The notes beneath the pieces were generated by a model, which searched no databases, was not told where the DNA came from, and saw nothing but the letters and a program-made list of their open reading frames with translations. Below are positions 7,514 to 15,288 of a DNA stretch of 17,970 nucleotides, in pieces. Numbering within the stretch: the stretch's first letter is position 1; the number at the start of each line of letters is the position of its first letter. Both the position numbers and the translations under genes were made by a program. The stretch covers positions 1 to 17,970 of the forward strand of contig JAKLQT010000231.1 in the NCBI GenBank assembly GCA_022013205.1, written 5' to 3'. Source of the DNA: Candidatus Omnitrophota bacterium (lineage in GTDB: Bacteria; Omnitrophota; Gorgyraeia; B26-G9).

Positions 7514-8586
7514 TTCTTAACCCTTTCCAGGAGGATGATAATAGTTAAAATGCCCAGAGCTTGTAATAATACGATAAAACAGCCGTATTTACTCAAGGAG
7601 CCTAAGAGCAGCGCGCCAAGGCCTATGCAGAAATTGACCAGGTAAATAAACAGAACAGCCTGTTTATGGCTCATGCCCAGGTTTACCAGCCGATGAGAAA
7701 TATGGTTTTTATCGGCAGTAAAAATTGAAACCCTGTTTTTCAGGCGGATATAAATTACGCTTATCATGTCAAATATCGGAATCGCCAGGATCAGCAGAGG
7801 CATAATGACCGGAGCAGGTGTAAGGGCTGTTTCAGGCCTGTAATACGTATTGATTATTGTCAGCAGGCTGAGAGTGTAACCGATAAACATGCTTCCGGCA
7901 TCACCCATAAAAACTTTTGCCGGAGCGAAATTAAATATTAAAAATCCAAGCATTACTCCCCCAAAACAGGCAAGGATGCTCGAAACAAAGAATTGCCCGG
8001 TTGTGCTTGAGATAAGAAAAAATATAAAAGTTGATATAAAAGCAGTGCCGCAGCTTAATCCGTCCATATTATCCATAAGGTTGAACGCGTTGGTAATGCC
8101 GATTATCCAAATGATAGTAAATATTGCGCTGAACACGATATTGCTTGTAAAAAATGTTACCCTGATTCCGCTCCAAAAAACAATCACAGCCAAAATGATC
8201 TGAAAAATAAGCTTGGTTCTGGCACTCAGTGGTTTTATATCGTCGATCATCCCTAATAACACCAGTAAAAATGTTGTCGTGAGTATTGCGATTAGCTGTG
8301 TCATTATGGAATTTATTCCCAAAAGCTGAGTTGAGATTGTTTGGGGAAGAATTACAGAATCCCTGAGCCTATAAATAATTGCCAGATGAAAAACAATACT
8401 CAACGTAAAAGCAAGATACATGCCAAGGCCGCCTAAAAGTGGAACAGGCTTGGTATGAATTTTGCGTTTAAAATCGGGTTTGTCGACAAGGCCCATATTC
8501 AGGGCGGCTTTTTTTAATATCCGGACTATTAAATATGAAGCAATAAGCCCGAAACTAAATATGTAAATATAGATTATTTTCCACAT
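7501..8586 (-). CDS. Undecaprenyl-phosphate sugar-1-phosphate transferase (WecA/TagO/MraY superfamily)
   Basis: A 361-residue integral membrane enzyme that loads a sugar-1-phosphate, probably GlcNAc-1-P, onto undecaprenyl phosphate to start a surface glycan. Superfamily motifs are present in order: KRKIHTKPVPLLGGLG (40-55), the metal-binding GMIDDIKPLSARTKL (112-126, D115/D116), NAFNLMDNMDGLSCG (166-180), VFMGDAGSMFIG (225-236, D229), and the cytoplasmic KNHISHRLVNLGMS loop (293-306). About ten transmembrane segments separate them. The HISHRL loop and absence of MraY-specific context favour WecA/TagO-type over the peptidoglycan enzyme MraY. It overlaps both neighbours by 13 bases, linking it to the GT4 and the ligase/polymerase. 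Confidence 0.9.
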   Translation of the reverse strand: MWKIIYIYIFSFGLIASYLIVRILKKAALNMGLVDKPDFKRKIHTKPVPLLGGLGMYLAFTLSIVFHLAIIYRLRDSVILPQTISTQLLGINSIMTQLIAILTTTFLLVLLGMIDDIKPLSARTKLIFQIILAVIVFWSGIRVTFFTSNIVFSAIFTIIWIIGITNAFNLMDNMDGLSCGTAFISTFIFFLISSTTGQFFVSSILACFGGVMLGFLIFNFAPAKVFMGDAGSMFIGYTLSLLTIINTYYRPETALTPAPVIMPLLILAIPIFDMISVIYIRLKNRVSIFTADKNHISHRLVNLGMSHKQAVLFIYLVNFCIGLGALLLGSLSKYGCFIVLLQALGILTIIILLERVKKCRC

Positions 8587-9749
8587 GATAACAGGCCTTT
8601 ATAAAGAGAATCGATCTCTTTAATCATTTTTTGGGCAGCGAATTCTTCGACCCGCTTGAATCCGTTTTTCCCCATTAACGCTGCCGTCTGCGGCTTGTCC
8701 AAGAGACTCAAGATTGACTGAGCAAGGGCTTTATAATCGCCCGGGGCTACGAGCAGCCCGTTTTCTTCATTAATTACAGCCTCAGCGTTTCCGTCAATAT
8801 TGGTAGCTACAATAGGCAGCCCTCTGGCCATTGCCTGCGGCAGCACACGGGGCAGTCCTTCCCAAAGAGAACTCAGCGCGAAAATGTTAAAAAGTGACAT
8901 AAGCTCAGGCACATCGTCGCGAAGCCCGGTAAAAACCAGGCGCTTTTCCAGTGCCAATTTCTTTGTTAGAGACTCTGCCTCGCTTTTAAGCGGCCCGTCT
9001 CCCACTATGACAAACCAGGCCTCGGGATTACTTTCTGCGATTATCGCGCATGCTCGAATAAAATCAAGCGGAGCTTTCTGCGCGCTTAACCGGGTTACAG
9101 TGCCCACAACCGGCACACCAGGCGGGATTCCCAGTTTGCTGCGTAGTTGCTCCTGATGGCCTCGGGGATGTTTAAAACGCTCTAAATCTATACCGCTGCG
9201 TATTAATGAATAATTATTTACTTTACCAATGCCGTTTACAAGCCCATTTTCAATATTAACCTTAGAGACTCCGATAAGCTTATGGGTGATCAATAATGTC
9301 AGTTTTTCCAGGCTGATATAGAGAAAACGAATTAAGGGATGCTGGAAATCGTGATGTCCCCATCCATGCACAGTATGTACGATTATATTTTTACCCGCAA
9401 GCCTGGCGGCCCAACGGCCCAGGATCCCGGCTTTTGAACTATGAGTATGGATAATATCAAATCTGCTTTTTTTAATAAACCTTATTAGTTTTATAAAAGC
9501 GATAAGATCATAATATGGATTAATGTTTCTTCTTAATTCAGGAAGTATGCGCAGTTTGCAGCTCGCCGCGGCTTCTTCAATCAGGCTGCCCTCAGGCCCT
9601 GTTTGCGGCCCGCTGAGCAGGGTCAATTCATAATCCCCCAGGCCTTGTAAACCGGCCACAGTAAGTATTGTGTTTTGCTGCGCCCCTCCGACAATAAGAC
9701 GGGTGATAATATGTAAAACCCTTATTTTATTTTCTTGTTTTTCAGACAT
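8574..9749 (-). CDS. GT4 family glycosyltransferase
   Basis: A 391-residue GT-B enzyme that transfers a nucleotide-activated sugar to a lipid-linked acceptor at the cytoplasmic face. The N-terminal Rossmann domain holds HIITRLIVGGAQQNTIL (13-29) and HTHSSKAGILGRWAARLAGK (101-120). The C-terminal domain holds GTVTRLSAQKAP (216-227, with R220 and K225 as donor-phosphate contacts), VIVGDGPL (247-254) and VFTGLRDDVPEL. The usual EX7E motif is altered: E297 is present but the second position is Q305 (SSLWEGLPRVLPQAM). No clear ribosome site precedes the ATG at 9749. The gene starts 40 bases after the pilus gene block ends and leads the polysaccharide module. Sugar specificity cannot be predicted. 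Confidence 0.93.
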   Translation of the reverse strand: MSEKQENKIRVLHIITRLIVGGAQQNTILTVAGLQGLGDYELTLLSGPQTGPEGSLIEEAAASCKLRILPELRRNINPYYDLIAFIKLIRFIKKSRFDIIHTHSSKAGILGRWAARLAGKNIIVHTVHGWGHHDFQHPLIRFLYISLEKLTLLITHKLIGVSKVNIENGLVNGIGKVNNYSLIRSGIDLERFKHPRGHQEQLRSKLGIPPGVPVVGTVTRLSAQKAPLDFIRACAIIAESNPEAWFVIVGDGPLKSEAESLTKKLALEKRLVFTGLRDDVPELMSLFNIFALSSLWEGLPRVLPQAMARGLPIVATNIDGNAEAVINEENGLLVAPGDYKALAQSILSLLDKPQTAALMGKNGFKRVEEFAAQKMIKEIDSLYKGLLSCGK

Positions 9750-9789
9750 AATAATTTTTTTGGTTCATTCTTGTTTGGGGCGAGAAATT

Positions 9790-10314
9790 TCATTTTTTCT
9801 TTAGTTTCAGTATGTGTATTTCCCCGTTCTCCATCAGAATCACTTTGTCTGGTTCAATATCTACAACGGTTTTTCCAAAAATCATGTCACCAATTTTTAC
9901 GACTTTGGAATTTATTATCGCCGATGGAACAAGCTTATCCCATAAAATGCCCTTTAGGTTCAGATCAATAACCTGCTCATTATTTTCACTGGGTGTTTTT
10001 AAAATAGTGCTGTCTTTTGAAGCCAGAAAAGGATCGCGTATATCAGACTTTTTATGCATTGAGGCTGTTTCTTTAATTGTCTGTTTTATTTGCTCAGAGG
10101 CCTCTGGTGAGGGATCGGTAATGGAGTTGGGCACAGTGGGCTTAATGATTTTATCTTCTAGTTTTACTACATTTGACCAAACCTTAAAATAATAAAGGCA
10201 TAAGCCGGATAAAACAAAAAAGACTAGAATTAAAAAAGCTTTCTCTTTGTTTGAGAAGGTTTTCCCTGCCAGTTTATTGATTAAAATTTTGAATTTTTCC
10301 GTTTTCTGTATCAT
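9790..10314 (-). CDS. PilP/GspC-like pilus or secretion alignment protein
   Basis: A 174-residue bitopic protein with a short cytoplasmic N-terminus, one transmembrane helix (about 26-43), a proline-containing linker and a C-terminal beta-rich domain (117-172) resembling the HR domain of GspC and the beta-barrel of PilP. The RDPFLASK stretch (93-100) is the usual DPF motif before that domain. In both systems this domain links the inner-membrane platform to the outer-membrane secretin. PilP proper is a lipoprotein; here there is no lipobox cysteine, so anchoring looks GspC-like. It begins after pilO with no intervening gap, and no secretin gene follows in the window. Confidence 0.75.
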   Translation of the reverse strand: MIQKTEKFKILINKLAGKTFSNKEKAFLILVFFVLSGLCLYYFKVWSNVVKLEDKIIKPTVPNSITDPSPEASEQIKQTIKETASMHKKSDIRDPFLASKDSTILKTPSENNEQVIDLNLKGILWDKLVPSAIINSKVVKIGDMIFGKTVVDIEPDKVILMENGEIHILKLKKK

Positions 10315-10316
10315 CT

Positions 10317-10883
10317 TTACTTAAATAAAATAAATAAGTTTAAATTGATTCTTAAAAGCGGCCTTTCCCGTAAGCTTATACTGATGTTCTCTAAATATAT
10401 CGGATAAGGCTGCAGCTCCTGCAGAAAATCCAGCAAATTGCTGTAACGTGAGCTGATATCCATCGAAAGTGACAGGCTTTGATACCCGTTCCTGGTGGTA
10501 AAATCTTTCGGTTCAAGGCTCTTAATGTCAAAACCCGATCTATAAGCCAGGCGTGTTATTTTTTCCAGCATGCCCGAATAATCAGCTTTAGCCGGCAGCT
10601 TGTTTTCCCGATTGTTTAAATCATTGATAATCTGTTTTTTTTTAGCTTCTATTTTTTCAAGGATTTTTTTGTCATTACTTATTTTGGGATATTCGATTGT
10701 TCTGATTATTTTAATGCTATCGTCAAGGCCCTTTAAGCTGTCATTGAGCTCTGCTATTTTTTTCGCGTGGGGCTTGTAGGCATGGTCATAATAAAAGCCC
10801 AGAAGCATGCCGATAATCCCGATTGCGGCCGCGATTTTGTATTTAGTTTGTATCGCCGGAAGATTTATTTTAGGCATTTCCAT
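10317..10883 (-). CDS. pilO: PilO-like inner-membrane alignment protein
   Basis: The 188-residue length is normal for PilO. There is one transmembrane helix (about 15-31), a coiled-coil-like charged stretch (about 38-98, with DSLKGLDDSIKIIRTIEYP and KILEKIEAKKKQIINDL), then a ferredoxin-like domain. The segment YSGMLEKITRLAYRSGFDIK (101-120) and SSRYSNLLDFLQELQ are typical of PilO, which pairs with PilN through these regions. The ATG at 10883 lies one base after the pilMN stop, with AAGGA upstream; a second in-frame ATG two codons later is possible. Identity rests on size, topology and gene order as much as on sequence. Confidence 0.78.
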   Translation of the reverse strand: MEMPKINLPAIQTKYKIAAAIGIIGMLLGFYYDHAYKPHAKKIAELNDSLKGLDDSIKIIRTIEYPKISNDKKILEKIEAKKKQIINDLNNRENKLPAKADYSGMLEKITRLAYRSGFDIKSLEPKDFTTRNGYQSLSLSMDISSRYSNLLDFLQELQPYPIYLENISISLRERPLLRINLNLFILFK

Positions 10884-10884
10884 A

Positions 10885-12480
10885 TTATCTCTTCCTTATT
10901 TTTATTCTAAAATTGATAATTGTAGACTGCCCGGCACTAATCTCTCCTACAGATTCAAGTTTTACGGAGATAAAATAAGGCAGTGATTCCAGTTTTCTGA
11001 CCAGCTCAATGATTAGAATATTACTTTGCCCCGCTCCCAGGATCACCAATGATTTTTGAGCCTCATCCAGGGCGATTGAATTTAGCCAGACGCCTTCGGG
11101 GATCAGAGAACTTATTCCCTTGAATATATCAATCCATGATTGCTGAGTAGCCGGGATGGAATAAAGAAACATTATTTTCTGCTCAAGTTCCTGCTGGTTT
11201 TTCCAGACGTTAATTATATCATTTTTTTCTTTTTCTTCACGTATAAGGGACCTTTCTTTGCTTATAAGCCCCGCATAAATAAAAATTAAAATCCCGATAA
11301 CGAGCAGGGGAATTATTTTTATAAGGTTTTTTTTGAATTTTTCCTTTTTATCCTTACGGAATTCCGCGGGCAGAAGGTTTACGCGCTTTGTAATACCGCT
11401 GTTTATAGCGGCGCCTATAGCGATCGAAAAGAAACTCGCGAAATCTTTTAAATTCGCGAAGGATTTCTGGTCAAACAATAATCCGTTGAACGGCTCTCCG
11501 ATTTCAGCAAAGATGCCGAGTTTCTCACTTAAAAACTTGTCAATGTTGATTAGCTTAGACACTCCTCCGTAGATTACCACCCGGTCAACACGCTCAATGT
11601 GAAATTGCGCTTTATAATATCCGAATGACCGGTCAATCTGAGCGACAAGCTGCTTCAATGATTCGGAAATTTTTTCATACTGCGGGGATTTATCATTCAG
11701 GCCGTAATTATCTATCAATTCCTTTACTTCTTTGGGGGAGATACTCAGTTCTTTTACCATTGCGGCGAGTAATGACTCTCCTCCAAAAAAAATTTCCCGG
11801 TTAAAACGCAGCATATTATTGCTATAAATATTTATAGTAGATGTTTTTGCTCCCAGATTAAGTAGGGCGATAGTGTCATCTTCTTTCCACTGGTTTGATT
11901 TTTGGAAGACGTTCCAAAGGCAAAAACTGTGAACATTGATCGACGCGACCGTTAATTTGTTCTGTAGATAAATCTGCATATGCTTTTTTATTTCTTCGGT
12001 TTTTGCCGCTACTACCTCAATTTCAAGGTTCTTTGTCCCTGAGCGTATGGTTTCCGCGCTAATGAGAAAATCTAAGGTCGCGGTATCAATGGGAAAATTA
12101 ATATTTTGTTACATCTCCTATTTTACCGATTCTTTCAATTCTTCCATAGGCATAGCCGGTAAGCTGATAGGCTTTATATTTAACGATGGTGTATTGATAA
12201 TCGTACATACTTTTTTTGCCCTGGTTTTAACCTGAGACAACGCTTCCTTCAGGCTTAAAGAAATTCTTGCCCTGGTTTCTTCATCGGTTTCATTAGGCGG
12301 CGGAGGAGGGATTTCTGAGAGTCCAATACCCACCAAGCGGGTTCCCACAGGGGATTCTTTTATTACAGCAATCTTTATCAGCGTAGAGCCAATATCAATC
12401 CCCATGAATTTTTGGCCCGGCTCAAAAAGGTTTATTTCCTGGTCAAGCTGAGCGGTTATCTGCTTTATTTTTGGTACCAT
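10885..12480 (-). pseudogene. PilM-PilN fusion interrupted by two in-frame stop codons
   Basis: Both halves lie in one reading frame. Codons 1-120 (from ATG 12480) encode the start of an actin-like PilM ATPase, with GIDIGSTLIKIAVI at 27-40, ending at PMEELKESVK. Codon 121 is TAG (12118-12120) and codon 124 is TAA (12109-12111). The frame then stays open through the rest of PilM (the LLNLGAKTSTINIYS nucleotide-binding strand, VVIYGGVSKL) and into PilN (KRVNLLPAEF, a membrane helix, and a C-terminal periplasmic domain), ending at 10885. PilM homologues read E(L/A)-x-x-A-(I/V)-(R/K)-W-E-x-E-x-x-I-x-F here, so TAG replaces the conserved Trp and TAA replaces a charged residue. The only in-frame restart is the ATG at 11979 (codon 168), with a weak ribosome site. 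A normal PilM anchors PilN at the inner-membrane platform. This could be a recent pseudogene, a functional split gene or recoding. Confidence 0.82.
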
Positions 12481-12512
12481 CTTTTCCCTTAGGTTTTTTG
12501 TTAAAATTCAGT

Positions 12513-12995
12513 TCAGGGAGTAACCATTTTTGCCAAGCCTGTCGTAGCAAAAACACTTATACTAATAGAATCCGATGATTTATTCCCCTTTATCGTAACC
12601 AGGGTCGACGGCACTGCTTCTCCATTAGGCCGGAAGGTAGAATCCGTTGCCTGCGTAATGTCATTTTCAAGTGAAACAGTAGAAAGCGTTTGTATAAAGG
12701 CGTTGGTCGCGGCATCGTGCTCATCAATAGTATACGAGTCAGCAAGCACATCAAATGAAAACTTATAGTTGTTATGTTCAATTATGGCTAACTGTCTATA
12801 CCAACGCAGGTCAGAGAGAAGCTTCCATGCGTCTTTTTTAAGTCCTGAATACTCTAAAAACGGCCGAAAAACAGGCAAAGAAAAATAAGAAATCACGCTG
12901 ATTATGCTGATTACAATAACAAGTTCTATTAAAGTTAATCCCCTTTTTTGCCAAAAAACATCAGGGGTATATTTTTCTCTAAATTTTTTTAACAT
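12513..12995 (-). CDS. Type II secretion / type IV pilus pseudopilin, GspH-like
   Basis: This 160-residue protein has a classical type III (prepilin) signal: a basic leader, cleavage after G19 in KRG-LTLIEL, and glutamate at mature position 5 (E24), followed by a hydrophobic helix through about residue 42. After processing by PilD-type peptidase it would be a minor pseudopilin. The globular part is beta-rich, with FRPNGEAVPSTLVTIKG and a C-terminal SISVFATTGLAKM strand pair typical of GspH/FimT. The length fits GspH. It lies 20 bases downstream of a strong promoter and opens the pilMN-pilO-pilP cluster. A weak or absent ribosome site precedes the ATG; a near-leaderless mRNA is possible. Confidence 0.85.
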   Translation of the reverse strand: MLKKFREKYTPDVFWQKRGLTLIELVIVISIISVISYFSLPVFRPFLEYSGLKKDAWKLLSDLRWYRQLAIIEHNNYKFSFDVLADSYTIDEHDAATNAFIQTLSTVSLENDITQATDSTFRPNGEAVPSTLVTIKGNKSSDSISISVFATTGLAKMVTP

Positions 12996-13023
12996 ATTAT
13001 ATTGAAAGAGGTTTTAGTTATTG

Positions 13024-13053
13024 ATTTTAGCATCTTAAGAGTTTATGTGTCAA
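13024..13053 (-). promoter_or_regulatory. Sigma-70-type promoter of the pilus operon
   Basis: On the minus strand a perfect -35 TTGACA (13053-13048) is followed by an 18-base spacer and -10 TAAAAT (13029-13024), with TG one base before it as in extended -10 elements. The predicted start site is near 13017, only about 20 bases upstream of the gspH ATG. This is the clearest promoter in the window. It supports gspH as the first gene of the unit. Confidence 0.72.
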
Positions 13054-13090
13054 GCAAAGTTTAGGTGGAGTTTGCCAATTTTTTTTCTCC

Positions 13091-13140
13091 ACCCACAGAT
13101 TAGCACTGATTTAAAAAACAGATAAACACAGATTTACAGA
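13091..13140 (+). repeat. CACAGATTA-type dispersed repeat, copy 1
   Basis: The stretch contains cacagatta, gcactgattt, cagataaacacagattt in degenerate tandem. It resembles sequences around 14976-15032 and, inverted, 15219-15258. It has no open frame and lies between genes. Confidence 0.5.
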
Positions 13141-13309
13141 AGAAAAATAACGTTTTAGTTTTGAGAATGCTGTTAGATTTGGGGATTAGCACTTCGGAGT
13201 GAGTTTTTAGGGGGGGTTGCCCCCGTATGATTTTCTAATGGTTTATAGATATTTCCTTTTGTCGTCCTTCGGCTTTTACTGCTTTTCCCTGCTTTTCACT
13301 TGCGATTCT

Positions 13310-13344
13310 AATCGCCAATTCATAATTCGTAATTCGTAACTTGC
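13310..13344. repeat. Heptamer-periodic repeat, copy 2
   Basis: Units read aatcgcc, aattcat, aattcgt, aattcgt, aacttgc. The array ends 27 bases 3' of the citrate synthase stop codon. It shares a 13-base end (taacttgcgatgc) with the array next to the 15329 stop. Confidence 0.7.
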
Positions 13345-13371
13345 GATGCTATCCGCTTAGCCAGCTAATGA

Positions 13372-14667
13372 TCATATATGGGTAAGAGGCGCGCCGACAT
13401 AGATTTGACGTGGCCTTCCGATCTTTTTTTTGGGAGATTCACATTGCTCCTTCCAATGCGCGATCCATCCGGGAAGTCTCCCCATGGCAAAAATAACAGT
13501 GAACATATTAGTCGGAATACCGATCGCGCGAAGAATTATCCCGCTATAAAAATCCACGTTAGGATAGAGCTTTCTCTGAATAAAGTAATCATCTTTGAGG
13601 GCTGCCTCTTCGATCTGTTTGGCAACTTCAAGGCAAGGATCATTGATGCCTAATTTAGCAAGCAGCTTATCGCAAATTTCCTTAATGATATTTGCGCGGG
13701 GATCAAAATTTTTATAAATGCGATGGCCAAAACCCATAAGCCGAAAAGAGCTGCTCTTATCCTTTGCTTTCTCAATTACTTTTGTTGCATCTCCCCCCTC
13801 CCTGACAATCGATTCAAGCATTTCGATCACCGCCTGATTGGCACCGCCGTGCAAAGGCCCCCAAAGAGCACAAATACCCGCAGAGATGGACGCAAAAAGA
13901 TTAGCTTGTGAACTTCCCACCAGCCGTACAGTCGATGTACTACAATTCTGTTCATGATCGGCGTGCAGGATAAGAATCTTCTCTAAAGCATCAACTACTT
14001 CCTGATCAATGGGATATTCATCTACTGGAGTAGAAAACATCATATGAAGAAAGTTTTCAACATATTTATATTTCCTTTTGGGATAGATGATAGGCTCTCC
14101 GATAGATTTTTTATAAGAATAGGCCGCAAGAGTCCTGATTTTGGCAAGAAGTTCAGCAATAATTTTATTCATCTGGCCCATATCCATTTCCGGATTCGCT
14201 AATTCGGGATAATAAGCGGAAAGTGTGACCACCATCGCTGACAACGTGGCCATGGGATGACTTGAACTAGGCAAGCTGTCAAAAAGTTTTACCATGTTAT
14301 CGTGAATCATGCAATTGCTGGTAAGCAGCTTGGAAAAATCGCTTCTTTCAGATTCAGACGGCAAGTGTCCAAAAATCAAAAGATGAGCCACTTCGACAAA
14401 GGTTCGTTTTTGGGCAAGTTCTTCAATAGGAATTCCCCGATAGCGTAAAATTCCATTTTCCCCATCTATATACGTAATGCCACTCAGACAAGACGCGGTA
14501 TTAGAATACCCCTCGTCATAAGTCACAAACCCTGTTTTGCTTCGAAGCTCCGAGATGTCTAAAGCTTTCTCATTCTCAATGCCGGTAATAATGGGGCAAG
14601 AGAGCGTCTGGCCTCCAATTATTACTTTTGCTGTTTCAATAGATTGTTTTGATTTGGGAGTATTCAT
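13372..14667 (-). CDS. gltA: Citrate synthase (type I, hexameric-like)
   Basis: It condenses oxaloacetate and acetyl-CoA to citrate at the entry of the TCA cycle. The 431-residue length matches the GltA type with an N-terminal beta domain (about 14-65). The catalytic triad is visible: H273 in LWGPLHGGAN, H315 in MGFGHRIYKNFDPRA, and D372 in YPNVDFYSGI. The LHADHEQNCSTSTVRLVGSS stretch (234-253) and the C-terminal GRPRQIYVG are typical. The gene has its own promoter and an AAAGGAG ribosome site, and long spacers on both sides, so it is probably monocistronic. 2-methylcitrate synthase is less likely: that family is shorter and no prp genes are near. Confidence 0.96.
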   Translation of the reverse strand: MNTPKSKQSIETAKVIIGGQTLSCPIITGIENEKALDISELRSKTGFVTYDEGYSNTASCLSGITYIDGENGILRYRGIPIEELAQKRTFVEVAHLLIFGHLPSESERSDFSKLLTSNCMIHDNMVKLFDSLPSSSHPMATLSAMVVTLSAYYPELANPEMDMGQMNKIIAELLAKIRTLAAYSYKKSIGEPIIYPKRKYKYVENFLHMMFSTPVDEYPIDQEVVDALEKILILHADHEQNCSTSTVRLVGSSQANLFASISAGICALWGPLHGGANQAVIEMLESIVREGGDATKVIEKAKDKSSSFRLMGFGHRIYKNFDPRANIIKEICDKLLAKLGINDPCLEVAKQIEEAALKDDYFIQRKLYPNVDFYSGIILRAIGIPTNMFTVIFAMGRLPGWIAHWKEQCESPKKKIGRPRQIYVGAPLTHI

Positions 14668-14738
14668 ATCTTACATCTCCTTTACACAATATTTATCTCT
14701 TTTAACAAAAAAACACTTACTCTTTTAAAAACAAAACA

Positions 14739-14767
14739 ATTATATACGTTATACATCTGTAAGTAAA
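14739..14767 (-). promoter_or_regulatory. Sigma-70-type promoter of citrate synthase
   Basis: On the minus strand TTTACT (14767-14762) is followed by 17 bases and a perfect TATAAT (14744-14739). The start codon at 14667 lies about 65 bases beyond the predicted start site, with an A/T-rich leader. Confidence 0.6.
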
Positions 14768-14847
14768 TATAAAAATAGGGGAAATTGTTGGTAGATTTAT
14801 TAAGAACAAACCGGGTGGATTTGAGGGTTAAAACTCAGGGGCGATGC

Positions 14848-14861
14848 TCCGCCTAGGCGGA
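14848..14861. repeat. 14-base perfect palindrome
   Basis: tccgcctaggcgga is its own reverse complement and is far more G+C-rich than its surroundings. Its role is unknown; a dyad operator or a fragment of a dispersed repeat are both possible. Confidence 0.5.
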
Positions 14862-14876
14862 TAGGCTGCCCTACTT

Positions 14877-14939
14877 GTCTTGTTGCTCATAATTCGTAAC
14901 TCATAATTCATAACTGCTTTTTCATCCTTCATCTTTTCC
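14877..14939. repeat. Heptamer-periodic repeat, copy 3
   Basis: Nine units in one phase: gtcttgt, tgctcat, aattcgt, aactcat, aattcat, aactgct, ttttcat, ccttcat, cttttcc. This is the longest of the four arrays, and the only one not next to a stop codon. Confidence 0.65.
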
Positions 14940-14988
14940 CGCTTGTCTTGTCCTGGAATAGTTGACACTTTTAAACACAGCTAATTTA

Positions 14989-15256
14989 ATTAACCGCCTG
15001 CTTCGCTCGATAAACGCTGATTAACACTGTTTAAAACAAATATTTTCTCATAAGTGTATATGCTCAACGTGTTTTCTTTGAAAACAATAGTTTTATTCAA
15101 AGTGAACTCAATAAGAAAAATGAATTTTTCTTTTGATTCACCTTTGAATAAACTTTAGCCGCGCCAAGCGGCTTGAGCATATACTTTTTTATCCGCGCTT
15201 ATCAAATCTTCCTTTTTACTTGTGACTGCGTTTATCTGTGTCCATCTGCGGTTAAT
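14989..15256. repeat. Nested concentric inverted repeat, possible MITE or structured RNA
   Basis: Outer arms attaaccgc-N11-gataaacgc (14989-15017) recur inverted at 15228-15256. Inner arms gtatatgctcaa (15056-15067) and ttgagcatatac (15173-15184) are perfect 12-base complements. Inside lie ttattcaaagtgaa/ttcacctttgaataa (15093-15106 and 15137-15151) and a central hairpin aagaaaaa-tgaa-tttttctt (15113-15132). All centre at 15120-15123. Side hairpins are gttttc-ttt-gaaaac (15071-15085) and agccgc-gccaa-gcggct (15157-15173), the latter sharing its last base with the inner arm. The right inner arm runs into TTTTTT on the plus strand. No transposase gene is present. Confidence 0.65.
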
Positions 15257-15288
15257 TTATTTTTCTGTCAACCTTTTTCAGGATACCA

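Larger units (their letters stand above)
12996..13371. other. Spacer between citrate synthase and pilus operon
   Basis: No gene is seen in these 376 bases. They hold the promoter of the pilus operon (13024-13053), a CACAGATTA-type dispersed repeat (13091-13140), a 5-bp GGGGG/CCCCC hairpin at 13212-13224, and a heptamer array just 3' of the citrate synthase stop. No convincing terminator with a T-run was found. Confidence 0.6.

Noticed and set aside
11979..12480. pilM split by a frameshift or assembly indel
   Set aside because: The two open stretches are in the same frame (501 bases between their ATGs), and the codons between them still read like PilM. Only substitutions to stops are needed.
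13191..13206. Short cact-tcgg-agtg hairpin followed by some Ts on the plus strand
   Set aside because: The stem is only 4 base pairs and there is no plus-strand gene for it to terminate.
13212..13224. GGGGG-TTG-CCCCC hairpin as a terminator for citrate synthase
   Set aside because: Neither strand has a T-run directly after the stem, and the hairpin lies about 150 bases beyond the stop codon.
15062..15178. Integron attC site, because the inner arm contains GCTCAAC (RYYYAAC)
   Set aside because: The opposite end reads CTTGAGC instead of GTTRRRY, and the adjoining bases do not form the L boxes. No integrase or cassette array is visible.
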